Shown here piece after piece: positions 49,461 to 58,878 of a DNA stretch of 64,000 bases. Each line of letters begins with the position of its first letter. The first letter of the stretch is position 1. This DNA is from DATKZM01 sp035527975 (GTDB lineage Bacteria; Pseudomonadota; Alphaproteobacteria; JAPULJ01): NCBI GenBank assembly GCA_035527975.1, contig DATKZM010000088.1, positions 62,001 to 126,000 of the forward strand, in the 5' to 3' direction. A program made the position numbers and the translations under genes. The notes under the pieces are model-generated. The model saw nothing but the letters and a program-made list of their open reading frames with translations. It did not search any database and was not told where the DNA came from.

Positions 49461-49742
49461 TTAACGATTGGCCTGCTGGCAGCCCACCATGTTGCTCTGG
49501 TAGCTCTGGCGGCACGAGCGCTGCTGCCTGGGATCGTTTCTATACTGTGCCAGGCAGGCGTTCAGCACACGGATGCTAAAGCTGGCGCAGCGCTGGTATT
49601 CGGGGTTGGGCTTGTATAACCGCGCCGCTCTGCGCCTCGCCGCGAGCCCTTCGCCCTCTTCGGCGGTTACAGCGGAGGGAAGGGCTGAGGGAAGGGTGAC
49701 CGCGATCAGAGCAGCGGCAACGATGGTTCGGTTGATAAGCAT
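49461..49742 (-). CDS. Small secreted Cys-containing protein
   Basis: The 93-residue protein begins with MLINRTIVAAALIAVTLPSA, a signal peptide ending near VTAEE. The mature part is basic and has four Cys (YQRCASF, LNACLAQY, QRSCRQSY, MVGCQQ), suggestive of two disulfides in a helical hairpin, like CHCH-type spacing. AAAGGAACC precedes the ATG. No family is recognised. Confidence 0.7.
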   Translation of the reverse strand: MLINRTIVAAALIAVTLPSALPSAVTAEEGEGLAARRRAARLYKPNPEYQRCASFSIRVLNACLAQYRNDPRQQRSCRQSYQSNMVGCQQANR

Positions 49743-49800
49743 GTCGTGGTTCCTTTAAGGAATGTGTGACGGGTGGTCGCTGTATGGGAAGCTCGGCTTG

Positions 49801-50649
49801 TCACGCCTTGGTTGCGACGATCTCGGCGTATTGCGAGGGCACCCGCATCGAGCCGTCGGTGGCCGTGTCGTAGCGGGCGACGGTCGCCAAAAGATCGGCA
49901 TGCAGCGCGTCTTGGCCATCGGCATCGAGCGCCAGGAACGCCTTGTGGACCGGCCCATAATATGTGCGGAAGAAGCTCGCGAAGTGGTCGGGCGAGCGGT
50001 AGCGGAAGACGAAGTCCTTTGCCGTGAAGCTGATATCGGCATGCGGGCCGAAGGTCGCATCGACCCAGTCCCGGCTGCCCCAGAGCGCCGGCGACTTGAC
50101 GCCGGCCGGCGGGGCGACGTGGCTGCCGAGCGTCTTGAAAATCGCGCCGATGAAGCCGTCGGGCGTCCAGTTGGCAAGGCCGATCTTGCCGCCGGGCCGG
50201 CAGACGCGGATGAGCTCGCTGGCCGCTGTCTGCTGGTCCGGTGCGAACATCACGCCGTAGGTCGAAACGACGGCATCGAACGCGCCGTCCTCGAACGGCA
50301 GGGCCTCGGCATCGGCGATCTGGAAGTTGACATCGAGCCCCTCGGCCTCGGCCCGGGCGCGGCCGCGCTCGAGCAGCGTGTCGACATAGTCTGTCGAGGT
50401 GACATCGCACCAGCGGCGGGCGAAGGCGAGTGTCGCGTTGCCGTTGCCGGCGGCAACATCGAGGACCTTTGCGTCCGGGCGCAGATCCATTGTCTCGGCA
50501 AGCTCCTCGCCGACAATCTGCAACGTGGCGCCGATTTTGGCGTAGTCGCCCGAAGACCAGGCGGCGTTCTGCTTGGTCTTGATGGCGGCGTAATCGGGCA
50601 AGTCGGTGGTTGGGGTGTTCGTATTGGCGGCTGTGGTGACGGCGTTCAT
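49801..50649 (-). CDS. Class I SAM-dependent methyltransferase (UbiE/COQ5-like)
   Basis: The 282-residue protein has AKVLDVAAGNGNATLAFAR as SAM motif I, TSTDYVDTLLERGRARA after it, and ADAEALPFEDGAFDAVVSTYG as motif II/III. VCRPGGKIGLANWTPDGFIG completes the UbiE/methyltransferase-11 pattern. The C-terminal part is a substrate cap. The ATG follows GAAGGAG. It could methylate a small molecule; no biosynthetic cluster surrounds it. Confidence 0.87.
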   Translation of the reverse strand: MNAVTTAANTNTPTTDLPDYAAIKTKQNAAWSSGDYAKIGATLQIVGEELAETMDLRPDAKVLDVAAGNGNATLAFARRWCDVTSTDYVDTLLERGRARAEAEGLDVNFQIADAEALPFEDGAFDAVVSTYGVMFAPDQQTAASELIRVCRPGGKIGLANWTPDGFIGAIFKTLGSHVAPPAGVKSPALWGSRDWVDATFGPHADISFTAKDFVFRYRSPDHFASFFRTYYGPVHKAFLALDADGQDALHADLLATVARYDTATDGSMRVPSQYAEIVATKA

Positions 50650-50862
50650 CGGCTGGCTCCTTCAAGCTCGGCGGCGCATACGGCGCTGCGTGATTGTTCC
50701 GGTCGTTCGCGGTCTCGTGACGCCCCGCGAATGACCCGGACAATGCCCGGAGCCGTCAATCCAAGCTTGAGGACTATTTGAGGATTAGCTGCGGCTTTGG
50801 TGGAGAATTGCCGCAATTGCACCGATTAGGCGCAACGGGAGCTTAGGCGCATCAGGAGCGGC

Positions 50863-51732
50863 TCAAAGCCCCATCTGCTCGCTGATCAGCCTGGTCACTG
50901 GGTTGCCCGCATCCATCAGCACGTTGCCGGCGGCGAAATGGTCGAGGCCGGGCAGCACGTCGCAGCTCACCTCGACGCCGAGTTCACGCAGCGCCGCCGC
51001 GTAGGCATCGCTCTGTTCGTGAAAGCCGATGGGATCGTCCGCGCCATAGGCCATGATCACCGGGCATTTATGGACCGGCAGGTTGAGGAGCGGCGAGTTG
51101 CGCTCGGCCGCGGCGGGGGACAGCTCCAGCCATTCCTGGGGATGGGCAACGCGCAGCGGCCGCAGATCGTATATCCCCGAGATCGCCGTCGCGCCTTTGA
51201 TCACGTCGGCGGGCAGCCCGTAGTCGCCCGCCCAGTCGGTCGCCAGCATCATGCCGACGAGGTGCCCGCCGGCCGAATGGCCGGAAATGTAAAGCCGCTC
51301 GGGATCGCCGCCATGCGCGGCGGCATTGCGGTAGGCCCAGGCGACGGCCTCGCGGCACTGCCGCACGATCACGTCGAGATGAACGTCGGGGGCGAGCGAG
51401 TAGGTGTTGACCATCACCGTGGCGCCGGCCGGCGCGAGCGCCAGCGCCGCAAAGCCGTTCTCGTCCTTGGTGAGCCGCCGCCAGTAGCCGCCATGGAGGA
51501 AGAGGTTGACCGGCGCCGGGGTCGTCTGGTCCGGCGCGCGATAGACATCGAGCACCTGGTCCTTGTGTGCGCCATAGGCAAGGTCGCGGGCGCCGGCCAG
51601 GGTGTCGCGCGCCCGCGCGCCGTCGGCAGCGTAGCCCCGCAGATAGGCGTCGAAGTCCTCGACCGAGCCCATCGCGTCATAGGCCGCATCGAGCGCGACT
51701 TGGTCGTAGTCACCCCAAACTTTGTCGTTCAT
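50863..51732 (-). CDS. Alpha/beta hydrolase, arylformamidase/kynurenine formamidase-like
   Basis: The 289-residue protein has LFLHGGYWRRL, the oxyanion HGG loop, and the nucleophile elbow ISGHSAGGHL with Ser at about residue 150. This is the pattern of bacterial formamidase-type esterases. VMAYGADDPIGFHEQSDAY and GLDHFAAGNVLMDAGN supply the Asp and His. The likely role is hydrolysis of N-formylkynurenine or a related amide or ester. No tryptophan-degradation partner is nearby, so the call is by family only. Confidence 0.82.
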   Translation of the reverse strand: MNDKVWGDYDQVALDAAYDAMGSVEDFDAYLRGYAADGARARDTLAGARDLAYGAHKDQVLDVYRAPDQTTPAPVNLFLHGGYWRRLTKDENGFAALALAPAGATVMVNTYSLAPDVHLDVIVRQCREAVAWAYRNAAAHGGDPERLYISGHSAGGHLVGMMLATDWAGDYGLPADVIKGATAISGIYDLRPLRVAHPQEWLELSPAAAERNSPLLNLPVHKCPVIMAYGADDPIGFHEQSDAYAAALRELGVEVSCDVLPGLDHFAAGNVLMDAGNPVTRLISEQMGL

Positions 51733-51758
51733 GTGTTTCTTGCCCCCTCTTTCTTGAT

Positions 51759-51842
51759 TGTCATCCCGGGCTTGACCCGGGATCCATGCGGTCCTGCCAG
51801 CGGCCCTATCGGCATGGACCCCGGATCAGGTCCGGGGTGACA
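51759..51842. repeat. Dispersed palindromic repeat, type E
   Basis: TGTCATCCCGGGCTTGACCC at left and GGTCCGGGGTGACA at right, with inner GATCCATGCGG and CATGGACCCCGGATC. It resembles the type B units in its GTCATCCC ends but has a different core. It lies in the gap between the formamidase-like gene and the carbonic anhydrase-like gene. Confidence 0.65.
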
Positions 51843-51874
51843 AGTTTTGCGCTTGAGACTTCATTGCAGCCCGA

Positions 51875-52498
51875 TCAACCTTCCGCCGCGATCGGATCGC
51901 CCTTGGCCTTCAATTCCTCGAACTCTTCGTCCAGCGCCTTCATCTTGGCCGCCACCTCGCCGGCGAAGCCCGCGCCGTCCCAGCGCCGCTGCTCGCCCGC
52001 CCGGTAGGCTTCGGCGTTGATCGCGTAGAGCCAGGCGTTGAGGCGGTTGGGCACGTAGTTGTTGCGCGTGCGGATGACCTTGGCGGGCGAGCCGACGACG
52101 ATCGAGTTGTCCGGCACTTGCGTGTTCTCCAGCACCAACGCGCCGGCGCCGATGATGCAGTTGGCGCCGACCACCACCCCGTCCATCAGCGTGGCGGCAA
52201 TGCCAACGAGCGTGTTCGCACCCAGCGTGCAGCCATGCAAGATGGCCCGGTGCGCGACCGAACAATGTTCGCCGACATGCGTGCCGCTCTGCGCGCCGAC
52301 ATGGATCATCACGAAGTCCTGGATATTGACGCTTTCGCCGATATCGACGTCGTAGTTCTCCGCCCGGATCACGACGTAGGGCCACAAGGAGGCGCGCCGA
52401 CGCACACGCACCTTGCCGTGGATCAGCGCGCTCGGATGGATGAAGGCCGGATCCTCGAATGTAACGTCGGGACCGTAGACCGTGCCGTCATAGGTCAT
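51875..52498 (-). CDS. Gamma-carbonic anhydrase-like hexapeptide protein
   Basis: The 207-residue protein is a left-handed beta-helix of hexapeptide repeats. It has VRRRASLWPYVVIRAENYDV, NIQDFVMIHVGAQSGTHVGE and CSVAHRAILHGCTLGANTL, where the three metal-binding His are conserved. It ends with a helical segment that packs on the trimer. Gamma-carbonic anhydrases and PaaY-type thioesterases share these features. The start at MTYDGTVYG is used because the longer frame overlaps the next gene. Confidence 0.85.
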   Translation of the reverse strand: MTYDGTVYGPDVTFEDPAFIHPSALIHGKVRVRRRASLWPYVVIRAENYDVDIGESVNIQDFVMIHVGAQSGTHVGEHCSVAHRAILHGCTLGANTLVGIAATLMDGVVVGANCIIGAGALVLENTQVPDNSIVVGSPAKVIRTRNNYVPNRLNAWLYAINAEAYRAGEQRRWDGAGFAGEVAAKMKALDEEFEELKAKGDPIAAEG

Positions 52499-52556
52499 GG
52501 AATAGCCCCCATGGACAAGCCGGAGCGCACCGCATCGCAGTTCATTAAGTTCCACA

Positions 52557-52895
52557 TCAAAATGAGGGCTCCTGGCGGTCGGGAGGCGTATGTTTCTTGA
52601 CCTCGCGCTCCTCCTTGGCGACCGGGTCGGGCCGCGGCCGCACCAACAGGGCACAGGCGGCCAACGCCAGCGCCGGCCCCGACCACAGCACCAGACCGTA
52701 GAAGGCTGGTGTGAGCCCGGCTTCTTCGGCCAGCGTCGCGGGGTTGATGTCGGTGCCGCGCACCAACGGTTCGGCCCACCACAGCGCCGCCCAGGGCTCG
52801 TTGAAGAAATAGAACGCGGCGACGCTGCCGACCATGTAGATCGACCACAAAATCAGCAGGATCGCCAGGACCCAAAAGGGAATTGTCCGCACCAT
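52557..52895 (-). CDS. Small hypothetical membrane protein
   Basis: The 112-residue protein has two membrane helices at about residues 5-29 (PFWVLAILLILWSIYMVGS) and 66-86 (YGLVLWSGPALALAACALLV). Between them lies a loop with LVRGTDINPATLAEEAG. The tail is Arg/Lys/Glu-rich. No domain is recognised. Sphingolipid-transfer or sensory proteins of alphaproteobacteria have this size, but there is no direct evidence. It lies downstream of the DMT exporter gene, past a large inverted repeat. Confidence 0.65.
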   Translation of the reverse strand: MVRTIPFWVLAILLILWSIYMVGSVAAFYFFNEPWAALWWAEPLVRGTDINPATLAEEAGLTPAFYGLVLWSGPALALAACALLVRPRPDPVAKEEREVKKHTPPDRQEPSF

Positions 52896-53003
52896 GGCTG
52901 ACTGATTGCCATATTTTCCGCAATGTCACAATTTTGCTCGCGTGATGCGCTCCTTGGCTTTGCCGTCGCGGCACCAGCCCGCTCCCTTTTTTGGCTGGCG
53001 CCC

Positions 53004-53081
53004 GCACCGGCCCGCTCCCCCTCCCGGCCACCCATGAGCTTACGATCCGGTGGGTGGCCGGGAGGGGGAGCGGGCCGGTGC
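53004..53081. repeat. Perfect 31-bp inverted repeat
   Basis: Arms 53004-53034 and 53051-53081 are exact reverse complements around a 16-nt loop. A third partial copy of the arm lies at 52969-52988. The hairpin is just past the 3' end of the minus-strand DMT gene, so it may act as a strong transcription terminator or RNA stabiliser. It is very GC-rich with purine/pyrimidine runs in the arms. Confidence 0.85.
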
Positions 53082-53100
53082 CGCAACAGATGTTCAGCCA

Positions 53101-54009
53101 TCATTCCGCGACGTCCGGCAGCACGGCCGGTTTCCGTGCCTGACGCTCGCGGGTGAGCACGTAGAGGCCGGCCCCCGCGATGATGCCGGCGCCGAGGAAG
53201 GTATAGCCGTCGGGAAACTCGCCGAAGACAACGAAACCGAAGGCGGTCGCCCAGATCAGCTCGGTATAGGCGAAAGGCGCGACCGCGGAGACCTCGGCGC
53301 GCTCGTAGGCCATGATCACGAACCAGTGGCCGAGCCCGCCCAGGAAGCCGATGGCGACCAGCAGCCCCGTTTCCGCCAGGCTCGGCGTCTGCCAGGTGAA
53401 GGGCATCGCCAGCGAGGCGGCGCCGGCACCCACCAGTGCTGTGTAGAAGAGCGCGTTCAGCGAGTCGGCGGTGCCGCGGATCATCCGCGTGATGATCTGG
53501 TAGAGCGCGTAGAAGAAGGCCATGCCGATCGGCAGCAGCACCGCCCATTGCAGCGATCCCGTGCCAGGGCGGACGATCACCAGCATGCCGAGGAAGCCGA
53601 CCAGCACGGCCGACCAACGGCGCAGCCCGACCTTCTCGCGCAGGATCACCACCGATAGTCCAACCAGCAGCAGCGGCGTCACGAAAGCGATGGCGACAAT
53701 GTCGGCGATCGGCATCTCGCCCAAGGCAACGAACATGCAGACCGTGGCGAGGAAGACCAGGATCGAGCGCAGCACCTGCATGCCCTTGCGCCCGGCCACC
53801 AGCAGCGTGCGGATGCGATGCGGAAAGAACGCCATGATCAGCAGCAAGTGGAAGAAGTAGCGCGCCCAGACGATCTCGGTGACCGGGAAGTTGCCGAGCC
53901 GCAGCCAGCGCACAATCGTGTTCATGGCCATGAAGCAGAAGACGGCGCCGCAGAGCAACGCAATGCCGCGCAGCGTGCCGTCGGCCGCGGGTTTCGCGGG
54001 TGCCGTCAT
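53101..54009 (-). CDS. DMT superfamily exporter (EamA)
   Basis: The 302-residue protein has ten membrane helices in two EamA halves. The N-terminal half starts with GIALLCGAVFCFMAMNTIVRW and ends with VGFLGMLVIVRPG, the repeat-end signature. The C-terminal half carries FLGGLGHWFVIMAYERAEVS and SAVAPFAYTELIWATAFG, ending VLTRERQ. Members export metabolites such as amino acids or purines. The substrate is unknown. It lies next to oligopeptidase B on the same strand, about 27 bp apart, with the peptidase upstream. Confidence 0.88.
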   Translation of the reverse strand: MTAPAKPAADGTLRGIALLCGAVFCFMAMNTIVRWLRLGNFPVTEIVWARYFFHLLLIMAFFPHRIRTLLVAGRKGMQVLRSILVFLATVCMFVALGEMPIADIVAIAFVTPLLLVGLSVVILREKVGLRRWSAVLVGFLGMLVIVRPGTGSLQWAVLLPIGMAFFYALYQIITRMIRGTADSLNALFYTALVGAGAASLAMPFTWQTPSLAETGLLVAIGFLGGLGHWFVIMAYERAEVSAVAPFAYTELIWATAFGFVVFGEFPDGYTFLGAGIIAGAGLYVLTRERQARKPAVLPDVAE

Positions 54010-54036
54010 GTCTCGGCGAAATCCACTACCCGCCTA

Positions 54037-56127
54037 TCAGGCCTTGCCGCAGACCATCAGGATGAAGGCATAGATGCGGGCGATCTCCTCAAGGCGCTCG
54101 AAGCGGCCCGAGGCGCCGCCATGCCCGGCCTCCATATTTGTGCGCAGGATGATGAGGTTGCCGTCGGTCTTGAGCGCGCGCAGCCTGGCCACCCATTTGG
54201 CCGGCTCCCAATAGGTGACGCGCGGATCGGAGACGCCGGCGGTGACCATCATCGCCGGATAGTCCTTGGCCTCGACATTGTCGTATGGGCTGTAGGACTT
54301 GATCGTGCGATAGGCTTGCGGGTCCTCGATCGGATTGCCCCACTCGTCCCATTCGGGCGGGGTCAGCGGCAGCGAGGCATCGCAGATCGTGTTGACCACG
54401 TCGACGAAGGGCACCTCGGCCACGATAGCGGCGAAGAGGTCGGGTCGCATATTCACAGCGGCGCCGACCAGCAGCCCGCCGGCACTGCCGCCGTGGGCGA
54501 CGATCTGCCCGGGGCGGGTATAATCGGCCGCAATCAGGCCCTCGGCGGCGGCGACGAAGTCGGTGAAGGTGTTCATCTTCTTGGCCATCTTGCCGTCGAG
54601 ATACCAGCCGTAGCCGCGGTCGGTCCCGCCCCTGATATGCGCGATGGCATAGACGAAGCCACGGTCGACAAGGCTGAGGCGCGTCGTCCCGAAGGACGCA
54701 TCGATGGCATGGCCGTACGAGCCGTAGCCATAGAGCAGCAGCGGCGCCGAGCCGTCGAGCGCGGTGTCCTTGCGGTGCAGGATCGAGACCGGGACCGCCT
54801 CGCCGTCGGCTGCCTTGGCCATGATACGGCCGGTGATGTAATCGGCCGGATCGTGGCCGCTGGGGATCTCCTGCTCTTTCCTCAGCGTTCGCTCCTGCGT
54901 CTCCATGTCGTAGTCGTAGACGCGCGCCGGCGTGGCCAGCGAGCTGTAGTCGAAGCGCAGGTTGCCCGTGTCGAACTCGTAACCGTGGTAGAGGCCGAGA
55001 TCGTAGGCCGCCTCGTCGAAGGCGATGGCGTGCTCGGCGCCGTCGGCCAGATTGCGGATGACGATACGCGGCAACCCGTCGACCCTTTCGAGACGCGCCA
55101 TGTGGCCGGCGAAAACCGCCATGTCGCGGATCAGCCGGCCCGGCTCGTGGGCCAGCACGTCGCGCCAGTTCTCGCGCGCCGTCCGGTCGAGCGGCGTCTC
55201 GGCGATCTTGAAATCGACTGCGCCGCTGTCATTGGCGAGCACGAAGAACCGCTCGCCATGGCTTTCCACCGAATAGCTGATGCCCGCTGCCCGCTCGGCG
55301 AAGATCACGGGCGCGTCTCCGGGCGCATCCATGGCGATCAGGCGCACCTCGGACGTGTCGGAATGGTCGGACATTTGAATAATGACGAAGCGCCGATCGG
55401 AGGTGGCGCCAATGCGCACGACAAACTTCGGATCGGTTTCTTCATAGACCAGCGTGTCGTCGGCCGGATCGGCGTCGATGCGATGGCGGTAAACCAGCGA
55501 GGGCCGCATGTTCTCGTCGCGGCGGGTGTAGAAGAAGGTCTTCCCGTCGGCCGCCCAGACGACGCTGCCGGCCGTGTCCTCGACGCGGTGCGGCAGCTCC
55601 CGGCCGGTTTCGATCTCCTTGACGGTGATCGTGTAGTGCTCCGCGCCCGTCAGGTCGACGCCGTAGGCAAGATGCGCGTGGCTGTAATCGTGCTCGCAGG
55701 CGGCGAGGCGGAAGAAGGCTTGGCCCTCGGCCGCCTTGTTGCCGTCGAGCAGGACACGCTCGGCCTCGACGATCCCGGTCGGACGGCGGCAGAAAATCGG
55801 ATGCTGGCCGCCGGTCTCGTAGCGCACATAATACTCGAAGTCGCCGTCGGGCGTCGGCACGGTTGCATCGTCTTCCTTGATGCGGGCCTTCAGTTCCTCG
55901 TAGAGCACGCCGCGAAGCGCCGCCACCGGCTCGAGCGCGGCATCGGCATAGGCGTTCTCCGCCTCCAGATAGGCGCGAATGGCCGGATCGAGCGTATCGG
56001 GTTCGCGCGTCACCTCCTGCCAGTTCTCCGCGCGCAGCCAGGCGTAGGGGTCCTCGATCGTTTCGCTATGGCGGGTAACCGCGATCGGACGGCGCTCGGC
56101 GACAGGCGGCTTGGGTGTTCGGGGCAT
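54037..56127 (-). CDS. ptrB: Oligopeptidase B (S9 prolyl oligopeptidase family)
   Basis: The 696-residue protein is a serine peptidase with an N-terminal seven-bladed propeller and a C-terminal catalytic alpha/beta-hydrolase domain. The nucleophile is in AHGGSAGGLLVGAAVNM. ATVPTPDGDFEYYVRYETGG at the start and GGTDRGYGWYLDGKMAKKMN are typical; EAGHGG supplies the His. It cuts short peptides after Arg or Lys. The length is normal for the family. The gene is transcribed toward the DMT exporter. Confidence 0.9.
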   Translation of the reverse strand: MPRTPKPPVAERRPIAVTRHSETIEDPYAWLRAENWQEVTREPDTLDPAIRAYLEAENAYADAALEPVAALRGVLYEELKARIKEDDATVPTPDGDFEYYVRYETGGQHPIFCRRPTGIVEAERVLLDGNKAAEGQAFFRLAACEHDYSHAHLAYGVDLTGAEHYTITVKEIETGRELPHRVEDTAGSVVWAADGKTFFYTRRDENMRPSLVYRHRIDADPADDTLVYEETDPKFVVRIGATSDRRFVIIQMSDHSDTSEVRLIAMDAPGDAPVIFAERAAGISYSVESHGERFFVLANDSGAVDFKIAETPLDRTARENWRDVLAHEPGRLIRDMAVFAGHMARLERVDGLPRIVIRNLADGAEHAIAFDEAAYDLGLYHGYEFDTGNLRFDYSSLATPARVYDYDMETQERTLRKEQEIPSGHDPADYITGRIMAKAADGEAVPVSILHRKDTALDGSAPLLLYGYGSYGHAIDASFGTTRLSLVDRGFVYAIAHIRGGTDRGYGWYLDGKMAKKMNTFTDFVAAAEGLIAADYTRPGQIVAHGGSAGGLLVGAAVNMRPDLFAAIVAEVPFVDVVNTICDASLPLTPPEWDEWGNPIEDPQAYRTIKSYSPYDNVEAKDYPAMMVTAGVSDPRVTYWEPAKWVARLRALKTDGNLIILRTNMEAGHGGASGRFERLEEIARIYAFILMVCGKA

Positions 56128-56248
56128 GGCAACGGGTCCTGGGCAGATTGGCCGGATTGGCCGTATTGGGTAGCAAAGGCAGTATCAACTCCGCACGCAT
56201 TTGGGCGCGTCCGGGCCGACAACGCAAGCCGGCCGTCGGCGCTATACG

Positions 56249-56938
56249 CTAGGGCTTGACCCCAAGGGCGCGCAGGCGCGTTCGAGCCTCCTCAGCCTTG
56301 GGGAACAGCTTGAGGACGCGGCGGTAGTCGCGGATCGCAAGCCCGCGCATGCCGAGTTCCTGGTAGGCCCGGCCGCGGTTGATCAAGGCGCCGCCACTGC
56401 GCGGGTCGATCTTCAGGGCGCGATTATAATCGGCGATCGCCCGCCGCCGCTGTTTCAAGTCCAGATGGAAGACGACACCGCGCGCTATGTAAGCGTCGAC
56501 GCTGCCGGGGGCCAGTCGGATCGCGGACGTAAAATCGGCGATCGCCCGCCGGGGCTGGCCGAGCACCCGATAGTCGGCGCCGCGATTATGATACGGCGCG
56601 AACCAAAGCGGGTTGAGCTCGATGGCGCTGGAATAATCGGCGACCGCCGAGCGGTGCCGGCGCGCCCGGCTGAAGGCGATGCCGCGAAAGAAATAGAGAT
56701 TGGCGAGGATCGCCCCCTCGAAGCGGCCCGAGCGGATCAACCGCGCGCAAAGCTCGACACGCTGGGCCCGGGCATCGCATCCGGGCTCTTGTGCGGCGGC
56801 CGGCTGCGAGATTGAAACGAGCGCCCCAACGATGGCCAGAAAGGCGCCGAATCTGGCCCCTATCGGCGGCGCGAACCGGCGCCGATGCCCGGCTCGCCCG
56901 GCGAGCGTTCTGAAGCGTTTCAGGACTTGTCGCGCCAT
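56249..56938 (-). CDS. Exported tetratricopeptide repeat protein
   Basis: The 229-residue protein has a long basic leader and a hydrophobic segment (GARFGAFLAIVGALVSISQ) ending near AAAQE, a probable signal peptide. Four TPR units follow, such as AVADYSSAIELNPLWFAPYHN and AIADFTSAIRLAPGSVDAYIA. The repeats are the same type as in the 370-residue protein at 20617-21729 and probably descend from the same stock. It lies upstream of, and divergent from, the TRAP transporter genes. Confidence 0.78.
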   Translation of the reverse strand: MARQVLKRFRTLAGRAGHRRRFAPPIGARFGAFLAIVGALVSISQPAAAQEPGCDARAQRVELCARLIRSGRFEGAILANLYFFRGIAFSRARRHRSAVADYSSAIELNPLWFAPYHNRGADYRVLGQPRRAIADFTSAIRLAPGSVDAYIARGVVFHLDLKQRRRAIADYNRALKIDPRSGGALINRGRAYQELGMRGLAIRDYRRVLKLFPKAEEARTRLRALGVKP

Positions 56939-57186
56939 GCCGCAGCATCGGCCGAACCGGCCTTGCAGACAATCCCCGCCCCCTGCCCTGGATCCCCCTG
57001 GCCGCCCGCTCGTTAACCGCGACCGGAAGCAATACCGAGTTGCGGTCTTATGCTGTGTTGAACGGCCTTGCGCACATGGTATCGTTCGGCGTGCCCATGC
57101 TGGATCGACCCGGCCGGGCAAAATACCAAGCTAGTGAGCGGCGACCGACAAGCCGCAAAAAGGTCGAACCACAGGGAGTAGCCTCA

Positions 57187-58212
57187 ATGTCCAGGCTGAA
57201 ACAATTTACGGTACCGATGGCGGTTGCGATCGCCGCTACCGGCATCGCGCTCTCGTCTGCGCGCGCCGAGACGACGACGCTGACCATGGCCAACTGGGTG
57301 CCACCGGTCCACCACCTGACGCAGACACTCACCGGTTGGATCGCCGCCGTGAAAAAGGAATCGGGCGGCACGCTCATCATCAAGCTCGACAAGGGCGCCG
57401 TCGCCAAGCCGCCGGGAATGTATGACGTCGCCAAGAACGGCATCCGCGACATCGCCTGGGGCGTCGCCGGCTATACGCCGGGCCGTTTCCCGCTTTATCG
57501 GACGCTGGAGCTGCCGTTCCTGTCGCCCAACGCCGAGATCGGCAGCGTGGCGATGTGGGACTGGTACACGCGCAACAAGCTCGACGCGAAGGAAATCACG
57601 GACACCAAGCTGATCACGGTCTGGGTCCACGGGCCGGGCGTCGTACACACCAAGAAGCCGGTCGCCAAGTTGGAAGACCTGAGCGGCGTCAAGCTGCGCG
57701 TCGGCGGCGGCGGGGTGCAGATCTCCAAGCTGCTGGGCGCCGTGCCGGTGCCGATGTCGGCGACCCGGGCGCATGAGAGCCTGCGCCGCGGCACCACTAG
57801 CGGCACGCTCTTCCCCTATGAAGCGATCAAGGGATTCCGGCTGGGCAAGCTGGTGAAGTACCATCTGGAGATCCCCGGCGGCATCTATGCCACGCCGTTC
57901 TTCATGACCATGAACTTGAACTCGTGGAACAAGCTGTCGGCCAAGCACAAGGCGGTGCTGATGAAGGTCGGCGGCGCCTGGGGCGCGCGGTATATCGGCA
58001 AGCACTGGGACGCGGCGGACGACGAGGGCCGGCGCGTTGCCAAGGCCAATGGCAACAAGATCAGCACGATCTCCCCGGCCGAGCTGAAGCGCTGGAGCGC
58101 CAAGCTGCAGCCGATGTATGCGGACTGGGCCAAAACGGTGAGGGCCAAGGGGAATGACCCCGATGCGCTGCTGGCCGACTTGCGCGCGACAATCGCCAAG
58201 TACAGCAAATAG
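57187..58212 (+). CDS. TRAP transporter solute-binding protein (DctP family)
   Basis: The 341-residue protein has a signal peptide (KQFTVPMAVAIAATGIALSS) ending near ARAET. The body is a DctP-type periplasmic binding protein: TLTMANWVPPVHHLTQTLTG at the N-terminus, DLSGVKLRVGGGGVQISKLLG in the middle, and TMNLNSWNKLSAKHKAVL further on. The Arg of LRVGG usually binds the carboxylate of the ligand. A GGGAG site precedes the ATG. The membrane subunits follow directly, so the three genes form one transporter. Ligand not known; a monocarboxylate or aromatic acid is possible. Confidence 0.88.
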   Translation: MSRLKQFTVPMAVAIAATGIALSSARAETTTLTMANWVPPVHHLTQTLTGWIAAVKKESGGTLIIKLDKGAVAKPPGMYDVAKNGIRDIAWGVAGYTPGRFPLYRTLELPFLSPNAEIGSVAMWDWYTRNKLDAKEITDTKLITVWVHGPGVVHTKKPVAKLEDLSGVKLRVGGGGVQISKLLGAVPVPMSATRAHESLRRGTTSGTLFPYEAIKGFRLGKLVKYHLEIPGGIYATPFFMTMNLNSWNKLSAKHKAVLMKVGGAWGARYIGKHWDAADDEGRRVAKANGNKISTISPAELKRWSAKLQPMYADWAKTVRAKGNDPDALLADLRATIAKYSK

Positions 58213-58240
58213 CAGCCTCCGGGCCGCGCTGACCGCCCCC

Positions 58241-58795
58241 GTGTCGACCGATAAGGCGGCGGAGACCGCCGAAGCACCCACGCCCCTGGTCGAGCGAATC
58301 GCATCATGGTTCGCTCGGGCGGGGGCTGTGGTGCTGGCGGTCATGTTGATGCTGACCTTCGCGGACGTGATCGGCCGCGAAGTGCTCGAGGCGCCGATCG
58401 TCGCCAATAACGAGATGACCGAGCTGCTGATGGGGCTGGTCGTCTATCTCGGCGTCGGCCTCACCACACGAATGCGCGGCCATGTCCGCGTCGACATCCT
58501 GCTAAACATCCTGCCCGACCGGGTGCGCGCGGTGGCCAATGCGGTGACGCTGGCGCTCTGCGCGGTATTCGTCGCCGCCATGAGCTGGCAGCTCTACGAG
58601 CGCGCCGTGGTCAAGTTCACCAAGGGAGACACGACCGATCTGTGGAAGATCCCGACCTGGCCGGTCGCCGGCATCATGACGCTGTGCGCGGCACTGATGG
58701 CGGTGTTGCTGTTCATGCAGTGGACGCAGGCGTTGCGGCACGCGGTCACCGGCATCCCGCCGGTCGAGGATGATAGCCCTCAAGGTGGGCTGTGA
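58241..58795 (+). CDS. TRAP transporter small permease (DctQ family)
   Basis: The 184-residue protein has four membrane helices: GAVVLAVMLMLTFADVIGR first, then ELLMGLVVYLGVGLTT, NAVTLALCAVFVAAMSW and GIMTLCAALMAVLLFM. FADVIGREVLEAPIVANNE is the DctQ signature. Start codon choice is uncertain: a GTG at 58241 gives the usual length, while an ATG at 58154 would overlap dctP and add an unconserved tail. It is the second gene of the TRAP operon. Confidence 0.83.
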   Translation: MSTDKAAETAEAPTPLVERIASWFARAGAVVLAVMLMLTFADVIGREVLEAPIVANNEMTELLMGLVVYLGVGLTTRMRGHVRVDILLNILPDRVRAVANAVTLALCAVFVAAMSWQLYERAVVKFTKGDTTDLWKIPTWPVAGIMTLCAALMAVLLFMQWTQALRHAVTGIPPVEDDSPQGGL

Positions 58796-58878
58796 GCGGC
58801 GCGCTATGATCAGCCAGATCCGGGCGGCGGACAGCAAGACGGCAAGTCAGCGAAACGAAGGCTGACGCGGGATCGCGC

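Noticed and set aside
53818..56259. 813-codon plus-strand frame opposite oligopeptidase B
   Set aside because: Opposite strand of a full-length S9 peptidase. High GC makes long antisense frames common in this window.
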